Shown piece after piece: positions 1 to 4,835 of a stretch of DNA of 5,406 nucleotides. This DNA is from Terriglobia bacterium. Its GTDB lineage: Bacteria > Acidobacteriota > Terriglobia > UBA7540. The notes beneath the pieces were generated by a model. That model was not told where the DNA came from, ran no database searches, and was given only the letters and a program-made list of their open reading frames with translations. Made by a program: the position numbers and the translations under genes. The stretch's first letter is position 1. Each line of letters opens with the position of its first letter. Where the stretch lies: positions 1 to 5,406 of the forward strand of contig JASHYZ010000553.1 of NCBI GenBank assembly GCA_030042795.1, written 5' to 3'.

Positions 1-581
1 AGCAGCGCTGCGCGAGCCTGGATACGGTCCTCGTGCGCTACCCGGGCGTCCGTCACTGCGGAAAGGTACGTGGCGTCGTTCTGGCGCGCCCGCTCCAAGG
101 CGTCTTGCAGGGTCAAGGTGAGCGGCGGGCCTGTCTGCGTGGCCCCACCAGGCTCGGCGAGCTGCACCTGAGGTTCGGCCGGTTCCATCGAGGCCACTGG
201 CTGTTGCCCTCGTAACGGAGTGCCGTCATCCCCCGAGCTCGTTACTAGGGCAGCCGGTCCCACCGCCTGCGCCCACAAGCCGGCCAGTCCGAAGAAGCAG
301 CAGATGAGCACAGCACCAGCCGCCTTCGCCAAAATGCGTGTCGGGAGCGGGTGGGCTTTCAGCCCTGCCGGATGAGGGCGGTCCGTGAGCGCACCCTCGA
401 GTGAGCGGCCCGAAAGGTCATCCCGAAGGGGGAAAAGGATGAGCGGTCGCTCACGTCCGGCGGGGCTGAAGCTCCACACGTTCCAAGCTCTTGCAGGGAC
501 ACATTCGGGCCCAACATCATAACTCTTAGCTTGTAGATCATGTCCTTCGCTACTCGCGGGGACTAACTGACTTGACTGCAT
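1..581 (-). CDS. TolC-family outer-membrane efflux protein, N-terminal part (runs off left edge)
   Basis: The open frame has no stop in the window, giving 193 codons plus 2 nt. Residues ~154-193 (LTLTLQDALERAR, then a helix ending RIQARAAL) match the start of the outer-membrane efflux (OEP) domain of TolC-like proteins, which form the outer-membrane channel of tripartite exporters. A hydrophobic signal segment lies at ~90-104 (AVLICCFFGLAGLWA, then Q105). A Pro/Gln/Glu-rich linker at ~106-153 precedes the channel domain. The start chosen is ATG at 579-581, with GGAGG at 586-590 (4-nt spacing, slightly short). This puts ~83 residues ahead of the signal peptide, which is abnormal, and residues ~38-75 come from an interspersed repeat. 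An alternative start is TTG at 330-332, which gives a normal signal peptide (MAKAAGAVLICC) but has no visible ribosome binding site. The gene is divergent from the hydrolase at 876. Downstream partners such as a fusion protein or pump would lie outside the window. The family call is fairly sure; the start is not. Confidence 0.72.
   Translation of the reverse strand, partial: MQSSQLVPASSEGHDLQAKSYDVGPECVPARAWNVWSFSPAGRERPLILFPLRDDLSGRSLEGALTDRPHPAGLKAHPLPTRILAKAAGAVLICCFFGLAGLWAQAVGPAALVTSSGDDGTPLRGQQPVASMEPAEPQVQLAEPGGATQTGPPLTLTLQDALERARQNDATYLSAVTDARVAHEDRIQARAAL
358..470. repeat. Interspersed palindromic repeat with ~15-bp terminal inverted repeats, inside a coding frame
   Basis: The ends are inverted repeats: TTCAGCCCTGCCGGA at 358-372 and its complement at 456-470, matching at 14 of 15 positions. 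Inside are a 14-nt hairpin, TGAGCG-GT-CGCTCA (440-453), and two copies of GTGAGCG (385-391 and 401-407). It is 113 bp with no coding capacity of its own, which fits a REP/MITE-like non-autonomous element. It lies within the open frame of the TolC-family gene and is read without a stop (residues ~38-75, containing SFSPAGRERP and SGRSLEGALTDRP). I recall similar junk peptides in acidobacterial annotations, but could not check copy number. No target-site duplication is obvious. Confidence 0.6.
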
Positions 582-585
582 TTTT

Positions 586-590
586 CCTCC
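586..590 (-). promoter_or_regulatory. Ribosome binding site for the TolC-family gene (ATG at 579-581)
   Basis: On the minus strand GGAGG is followed by AAAA and then ATG, the only SD-plus-ATG combination in this frame upstream of the signal peptide. The 4-nt spacer is short. It supports the long N-terminus, but the repeat inserted downstream means the original start may have been lost or replaced. Confidence 0.5.
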
Positions 591-770
591 GGACTGCCGA
601 TTAACAAAGCCCGCCACCAGGGTTGCAACTGCAGACTGCTGAACTTGGAGTTTAGTCCTATGCCGGCAGGAGAGAATGAATTCAGAATGAATTTCCGTTC
701 AGAATCGGAGAGAATAACCCGCGTGAAGCAGGAACCCCGAAGCGCTTGTCTCTCTACTGTAAATCGTCGT

Positions 771-799
771 TTGACAAACAAATTCACTGACATTAAGCT
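771..799 (+). promoter_or_regulatory. Possible sigma70-type promoter for the secreted hydrolase
   Basis: A perfect -35 hexamer TTGACA (771-776) is followed after 17 nt by TAAGCT (794-799), which matches TATAAT at only 3 of 6 positions. Placement ~75 nt ahead of the ATG is reasonable. The weak -10 makes this tentative. Confidence 0.3.
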
Positions 800-863
800 C
801 CAAGGCGGTTCAGAACTTCTTCGGGCGGACTCGAAGAGCCGCTCAACGCCAACAACCGGTGAC

Positions 864-869
864 GGGAGG
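864..869 (+). promoter_or_regulatory. Ribosome binding site that decides the hydrolase start
   Basis: GGGAGG lies 6 nt ahead of ATG 876-878. It selects this start over an in-frame ATG at 645, which would place 77 unrelated residues before the signal peptide. Confidence 0.75.
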
Positions 870-875
870 CTTCCG

Positions 876-2054
876 ATGGTCAGCAAGAACATTCTCCTCC
901 GCTTTGGGAGCGTCGCTATCCTATTGCTGAGCGCCTGGTTACCGGTCGCGAGAGCGCAGTTGCCGACCGGGAGCGTCTCGGGTGTCGCACAGGTCACTTG
1001 CCCACACGCTCTCGTACTAAATGCCGGCTCCGTGTGCTATACGGCCACGGTCATCTGTCCGAACGAAACTAACATGCCTGTTACGTTTGGCGTCACAACT
1101 CCGCCGGCACCGAGAGGAACCATCGTGCTGCACGACGGCGACGCCGGAATGGGTCCTTTTGTCGATCCTGGCGCAAGCGACGGCTTGGCTCGCTACTATT
1201 TTCAGGCCGGTTTTCAGGTGGTGCAATTGGCGTGGGGCTCCGCATGGGAGGAGTCGCCGCCGCGTAGTATCAAGAGCGGCGCCTGCCGTCCCGCAACGTT
1301 CTTTCAGTATATCTACGAGAATTTCTACAGCGGAGGCGACTCTCCCGTTTACAACCCAACCACCAATCCCAAGGCCGGCTTTTGTCTCCAAGGTCACAGC
1401 GCGGGCGCCGGAGCCGTTGCCTATTATTTGACCCACTATGGTGGGGCGGCTTACGTGGACAAAGCTATCTTTAGTTCAGGCCCCCAGTTCGCCGAAATCG
1501 ACCAAGGATGTGAAGTCCCGGCGCCAACTTCCCCGGTAACCGTTTGTCCCAACGGAGGCGGAGTCTGGCCTTGCGCCGCAGGAGTTGATCCTCCCGGTGA
1601 CTGGACCGAATACCCCACCTACACCTACGCTCAACTGGGCGGTTGGACGGACTCTCCCTGCAGTGCCGGGATACCTACCAGCCCGTCTCAAGATACCGCG
1701 TGGTCTATCATGAGCATCGTGGATCTGCAGCAAACGCCGCCCGACTCCAACTACGTTATGCCTCAGACGGCCCTGTCCGCTTATCTGTGCCATTACACCG
1801 GCTCCCTGGTGAATCCGTCGGAAGCTCAGGGTTGGCTTTACTTCAGCCAACTTCAGCAAGCGAACGTCGCGAGCCTGGTAGTGAACGAAGTGGACGACTG
1901 CCAAGACAACGGCGCGCCAAGCCCGGAATACGTCTTTTACGCCACGCACGTGAACGGCGCTACCGGCAAACCTTTGCCTCATCTCACTTGGGCGCCGACC
2001 GTGATGGTCAACGACATGACGCACCCGGTGGATGGTTGCGTTCGCAGGCACTGA
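876..2054 (+). CDS. Secreted Cys-rich alpha/beta-hydrolase, substrate unknown
   Basis: The product is 392 aa, a probable exported serine hydrolase or esterase. Residues 1-27 form a Sec signal peptide (MVSKNILLRFGS, then a hydrophobic core ending in VARA before Q28). The strand-turn IVLHDGDAG (~83-91) is a plausible oxyanion region. The nucleophile elbow is GHSAG (173-177, Ser175), in the context FCLQGHSAGAGA. Candidate catalytic partners are Asp340 or Asp341 (VVNEVDDCQD) and His383 (DMTHPVDGC) near the C-terminus, in the usual Ser-Asp-His order. The mature part has 12 cysteines (42, 54, 61, 137, 170, 212, 224, 233, 262, 305, 342, 388), an even number suggesting disulfides and an extracytoplasmic location. 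Residues ~205-285 (Pro/Gly/Trp/Tyr/Cys-rich) look like a lid insertion. It faces the amidohydrolase convergently. The alpha/beta-hydrolase call rests on motifs; I cannot name the subfamily. Esterase, depolymerase-like or lipase-like activity are all possible. Confidence 0.82.
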   Translation: MVSKNILLRFGSVAILLLSAWLPVARAQLPTGSVSGVAQVTCPHALVLNAGSVCYTATVICPNETNMPVTFGVTTPPAPRGTIVLHDGDAGMGPFVDPGASDGLARYYFQAGFQVVQLAWGSAWEESPPRSIKSGACRPATFFQYIYENFYSGGDSPVYNPTTNPKAGFCLQGHSAGAGAVAYYLTHYGGAAYVDKAIFSSGPQFAEIDQGCEVPAPTSPVTVCPNGGGVWPCAAGVDPPGDWTEYPTYTYAQLGGWTDSPCSAGIPTSPSQDTAWSIMSIVDLQQTPPDSNYVMPQTALSAYLCHYTGSLVNPSEAQGWLYFSQLQQANVASLVVNEVDDCQDNGAPSPEYVFYATHVNGATGKPLPHLTWAPTVMVNDMTHPVDGCVRRH

Positions 2055-2249
2055 CGTCCTCCCGTGCCTAATACCGTACCTTGGGCGGGTGCTGCTATCA
2101 AGACTTTCGAATGTTGTATGTAGGCTAGTTTAAGGACATTCTTGCTGCGATGCGCGAGCTGCCGGCGGCCTCGCGAGAGGCTCCTGATGGCGCTTGCCCC
2201 GGTTGGCATCCGGACAATGGACCGGAAAATAGCAGTATCAGGAGAGCGC
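2055..2249. other. Convergent intergenic gap without a clear terminator
   Basis: These 195 bp separate the 3' ends of two convergent genes. A short hairpin, GCCTC-GCGA-GAGGC (2168-2181), has a GNRA-type loop but only 5 bp of stem and no T-run on either strand. GAATGT (2109-2114) and ACATTC (2136-2141) could pair weakly. No convincing Rho-independent terminator or small gene is seen. Confidence 0.5.
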
Positions 2250-4325
2250 TTACGGTTTGAACCCCACGCTGCGCCAGAGGCCGGCGCACTTGTACATCCT
2301 GCCACCGGTGATCACGAACTCCACTTTGCGAATGTTGTGAATGTCATCGAGCGGATTGGCGCCCAGTACGATCAGGTCAGCCCGCTTGCCCGCCTCGACC
2401 GTCCCTAGTTCCTTATCCAGCTCCATCACCCGCGCGGGCACGATGGTGGCGGCTTGAATAGCTTCCAAGGGCGTCAACCCTCCCCGGACGCAGAGCTCCA
2501 TTTCGCGGTAGAGGCTGAAGCCCGGCACTGCCTGATCGGTGCCGGCCACAATCGTGATGCCGGCGTGGTGCAGGACGCCGACGGCTGCTACCATCTTCTC
2601 GAACGCCTTCTCCCGCACGTCAGCGTCAGGCCGCGGCGGGCCCACGTCCGTAAGTTGTGCGGCGAGCTCAGGCGCCACCCGATTCACGCCCGGCTCAAAG
2701 CTGGCGGTCGGCTTGGTGGTGGAAGCCGTGCCCAGCTCGAACACCGCCAGCGTGGGATCGATCACGGTGTGATGAGCTTTCAGGAAGGCAAGGGCTTTTT
2801 GGGCTTCCGGCGAGTTGAAGTCGATGGCGGCCACTGCTCTTGGCACCGATCCGCGCGGCGACCCCTTGGGGACTGGCGGGTGCAGGATGTCCATAATGTA
2901 CGAAATATGGTTGATCTGGTCTTGGCCGGCCTCAATCACCTGGTAAGCGTTCAACCCGTTGGGCACGTGGCCGGTAACCGTCATACCGAGGCGATGCGCT
3001 TCTTCGGCTACGGCCTTCACCTCCTCAAGCTTTACTGAGCTGTATATTTTCATCTGCTGGAAGCCCGCTTGGTGGTAGCGATCTACCCACTGGCGGGCCT
3101 GCTCCGGCGTATCCACGCGCGCCACGCCGGTGGCCATCGGCCCGGAGCCGTCCACGACGCCGGCCGCGAGTATGCGCGGTCCGAGGCCGCGACCCGCGGC
3201 AACGGCGTCACGCGCAGCGGTGATGAATTCAAACTCGTTGCCACAGTCGCGGACGGTGGTGACGCCTGCCGCCAGATAGATGGGCCCCCACTCCACTTGT
3301 TCGAAGTGGGCGTGCATGTCCCAGAGCCCGGGAAGAATCGTTTTGCCGCGTGCGTCCACCACCTCGGCACGTTTTGGAATCTTGACCTCAGTTTGAGGGC
3401 CCACAGCCACGATGCGGCCCTTTCGAATCACAACGGTTGAGTCTGTCAGAGCGGGACTTTCCGTGCCGTCGACGAGCGTCCCGCCCACCAGAGCCAGCCC
3501 GCCGGAGCCTACGCCGGCCTGGCTTCCGGTGATGTTCTCCGAGAGGTCTGCCAGCGCCGCCATGCCGTCAGCTCCGGCGCGGCTGACGAATGTCCCAAGG
3601 TGGCTCTCGTAGCCGTCGAGCACGGCCTCGAAGTGGTCAAATTCGGCGTCGGTCGTGATAGCGGCCACCAAGTCCCGATGCTCGTTGAACCATAGCGTCT
3701 CGCGGCCCCAAATGAGCCCTTCAATGGTATAGCGTTGCAGCGCTTCGCCTTTTCCGTTGACCGAAATAAAGTCCTTGCCGCGCGCCGTGATTTTCACGTG
3801 GCCGCTGGGCAGCGTTGCTAGGTCGGCTGGCATATGGTGCGTTGCCCAGTAACGCACCAGCAGCATCTGCATGGTGGCCGGGGCGCACCCGGCAATCGTA
3901 AAGAACTGCGGCGGCGGAGCCAGTTCGGTCGTTTGGTCGCGATCGCGCACTCTGATCTGGTTTGGAAAGACTTCGACGTCCTCATCAACCGCACTAGTGC
4001 GGGAGGTCTTGCCCTTGATGAGGAATGACTTCGGAGAAAGATCGGGACCGGCGTGGAATGTGACCGAGAGGGGTACTTCTGTGCCTCGGTCCGTAAACTT
4101 AAAGTCGATCTGGGCGTCAAGGTTGTCGCCATCGGCAGTGATCTGGTAGGTTTCTTCGCCGATGCGCTGCTCGAACTTATGAAGCACGAACTTGCCTTGC
4201 TCAAGTACTTCGGCGGCTTGCGTCGCAGGCTCCTGATCCGGAGGGCCAAGCAAACAGACCGCCGCGCGCGGCACCCACGCGAGGCCACACACAATCGCCA
4301 CCAGGACTCTAACTTGTTTGCGCAC
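2250..4325 (-). CDS. Exported two-domain amidohydrolase (dipeptidase/imidazolonepropionase-like, COG1228 type)
   Basis: The product is 691 aa from a GTG start. Residues ~1-22 are a signal sequence (MRKQVRVLVAIVCGLAWVPRAA). Residues ~37-265 form an unassigned, beta-rich domain (YQITADGDNL, APPPQFFTIAG, NEHRDLVAAI). Residues ~275-680 are a metal-dependent amidohydrolase. A beta-sandwich strand, ALVGGTLVDGTES, leads into ILPGLWDMHAHFEQ with the HxH pair His338/His340. Then come Lys426 (QMKIYSS, position of the carboxylated bridging lysine), His453 (TGHVPNG), His473 (INHISYI) and Asp597 (VAGTDQAV). The end, EAGKRADLIVLGANPL, closes the sandwich. All ligands of a binuclear site are present, so the enzyme is probably active, hydrolysing an amide or peptide-like bond outside the cytoplasm. 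Relatives include Xaa-Pro and Xaa-Arg dipeptidases and imidazolonepropionase; the substrate cannot be read from sequence. The leader contains a palindromic repeat. Superfamily call near certain; substrate open. Confidence 0.92.
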   Translation of the reverse strand: MRKQVRVLVAIVCGLAWVPRAAVCLLGPPDQEPATQAAEVLEQGKFVLHKFEQRIGEETYQITADGDNLDAQIDFKFTDRGTEVPLSVTFHAGPDLSPKSFLIKGKTSRTSAVDEDVEVFPNQIRVRDRDQTTELAPPPQFFTIAGCAPATMQMLLVRYWATHHMPADLATLPSGHVKITARGKDFISVNGKGEALQRYTIEGLIWGRETLWFNEHRDLVAAITTDAEFDHFEAVLDGYESHLGTFVSRAGADGMAALADLSENITGSQAGVGSGGLALVGGTLVDGTESPALTDSTVVIRKGRIVAVGPQTEVKIPKRAEVVDARGKTILPGLWDMHAHFEQVEWGPIYLAAGVTTVRDCGNEFEFITAARDAVAAGRGLGPRILAAGVVDGSGPMATGVARVDTPEQARQWVDRYHQAGFQQMKIYSSVKLEEVKAVAEEAHRLGMTVTGHVPNGLNAYQVIEAGQDQINHISYIMDILHPPVPKGSPRGSVPRAVAAIDFNSPEAQKALAFLKAHHTVIDPTLAVFELGTASTTKPTASFEPGVNRVAPELAAQLTDVGPPRPDADVREKAFEKMVAAVGVLHHAGITIVAGTDQAVPGFSLYREMELCVRGGLTPLEAIQAATIVPARVMELDKELGTVEAGKRADLIVLGANPLDDIHNIRKVEFVITGGRMYKCAGLWRSVGFKP

Positions 4326-4334
4326 AGTCTTTTG

Positions 4335-4339
4335 CCTCC
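4335..4339 (-). promoter_or_regulatory. Ribosome binding site that decides the amidohydrolase start (GTG 4323-4325)
   Basis: On the minus strand GGAGG precedes GTG by 9 nt, and the resulting N-terminus is a normal signal peptide. An in-frame TTG at 4365-4367 lies inside the arm of the palindromic repeat, has no ribosome binding site, and would add 14 residues (THYLPRDHRR) ahead of the signal. It is rejected as the start. Confidence 0.75.
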
Positions 4340-4355
4340 GATGATCTCTTGGTAG

Positions 4356-4462
4356 GTAGTGGGTCAATTTGAGGTAGTCAGGCCCTTGTGGCCGCCCGTT
4401 TCAAGGCAGTGCTGTTACTTGGGCGACCACAAGGGCCGCCCCTACTTCAAATTGACCCACTA
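4356..4462. repeat. 107-bp REP-like palindromic element in the amidohydrolase leader
   Basis: The outer arms are 4356-4377 (GTAGTGGGTCAATTTGAGGTAG) in two parts and 4441-4462, complementary at 21 of 22 positions, with the odd pair being G-T. Inner arms 4381-4396 and 4420-4435 (GCCCTTGTGG core) match at 15 of 16. The central ~23 nt (4397-4419) are unpaired. It has no coding capacity. Stray frames across it give peptides such as GDHKGRPYF, which I recall as a common false protein fragment in several phyla; this suggests a widespread interspersed element. It ends 17 nt upstream of the amidohydrolase ribosome binding site, so it is probably transcribed in that leader or sits in its promoter. Confidence 0.8.
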
Positions 4463-4636
4463 CTCCTACGGCCTCGTCACTCGTCAAGAGTGGAGGTGGT
4501 CACAGGAGGGTTGTCCAGAGAAAGGTCCATATGTCAGGCCCGCAGGGTCCGCGCCCTCGGTAGCATAGCATTTCAGCGCCCATCCCGATTGCAAATAGTG
4601 GTGTCCCTAGTGTTCGCCCGCCGGTCAGCACCTGTA

Positions 4637-4678
4637 GATCGGCAATCACCAATCGGCAACCGGCAATCCCATTATCCA
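4637..4678. repeat. Short intergenic array of degenerate 7-nt repeats
   Basis: Six units lie in one 7-nt register: GATCGGC, AATCACC, AATCGGC, AACCGGC, AATCCCA, TTATCCA. The first four are closely related and the last two are decayed. The 12-mer at 4655-4666 (GGCAACCGGCAA) is the exact reverse complement of 5233-5244 inside the downstream gene, so this is the same repeat family in the opposite orientation. Confidence 0.65.
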
Positions 4679-4713
4679 AACCTGCCTTACCTCTGTCTGG
4701 AACCGGCGGCAGA

Positions 4714-4743
4714 TTGACCGCAGGCCAATAGAAATGGTATAAA
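4714..4743 (+). promoter_or_regulatory. Sigma70-type promoter for the SBBP-type gene
   Basis: TTGACC (4714-4719, 5 of 6 to consensus) and TATAAA (4738-4743, 5 of 6) are separated by 18 nt. Transcription would begin near 4750, leaving a leader of about 85 nt before the ATG at 4836. It is the best promoter-like sequence in the window. Confidence 0.55.
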
Positions 4744-4820
4744 TCGCTATTTAACCAAGCTCTAATCCAGGACATCGTGGTGTGTTCCAGCCATCCTAAG
4801 TGCGCTTCTGGAGAGTTTCA

Positions 4821-4828
4821 AGGGGAGG
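4821..4828 (+). promoter_or_regulatory. Ribosome binding site for the SBBP-type gene
   Basis: AGGGGAGG lies 7 nt ahead of ATG 4836-4838, a strong SD at ideal spacing, and it fixes the start of the partial gene at the right edge. Confidence 0.8.
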
Positions 4829-4835
4829 ATCACCA

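Larger units (their letters stand above)
582..875. other. Divergent intergenic region between the TolC-family gene and the secreted hydrolase
   Basis: These 294 bp should hold promoters for both flanking genes. The frame of the hydrolase stays open upstream (from 645) without an SD-supported start, and I treat that extension as non-coding. There is a small cluster of repeated words: AGAGAAT at 671-677 and 709-715, and TTCAGAAT at 681-688 and 699-706. They are too short and irregular to call an operator. The only promoter-like element is the TTGACA at 771. Confidence 0.5.
4463..4835. other. Non-coding region upstream of the SBBP-type gene
   Basis: These 373 bp hold the heptad array at 4637-4678 and the promoter at 4714-4743. 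Nothing recognisable is seen in 4463-4636: no SD-supported frame, no RNA gene and no strong inverted repeat. Short frames here on both strands (for example a 91-codon minus-strand one at 4500-4775) lack family resemblance and a ribosome binding site. Confidence 0.5.

Noticed and set aside
645..875. In-frame extension of the hydrolase to an upstream ATG
   Set aside because: It places 77 residues without family resemblance before a clean signal peptide and lacks an SD, whereas ATG 876 has GGGAGG at 6 nt.
563..997. 144-codon minus-strand ORF
   Set aside because: It overlaps the hydrolase 5' end and signal peptide on the opposite strand and has no recognisable domain; it is a shadow frame.
2168..2181. 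Hairpin as a terminator between the convergent genes
   Set aside because: The stem is only 5 bp and no T-run follows on either strand.
4326..4367. TTG start for the amidohydrolase
   Set aside because: It lies inside the palindromic repeat arm without an SD, and the downstream GTG 4325 has GGAGG and begins the signal peptide.
4343..4370. TTGACC in the palindrome arm as a -35 for the amidohydrolase
   Set aside because: The matching -10 position (TCATCG) is poor and would fall next to the ribosome binding site, leaving almost no leader.
4359..4568. Small plus-strand ORF containing GDHKGRPYF
   Set aside because: It is read through the palindromic element; the peptide is a by-product of the repeat and no ribosome binding site or family supports it.
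4500..4775. 91-codon minus-strand ORF
   Set aside because: It crosses the heptad array and the promoter, with no SD and no family resemblance.
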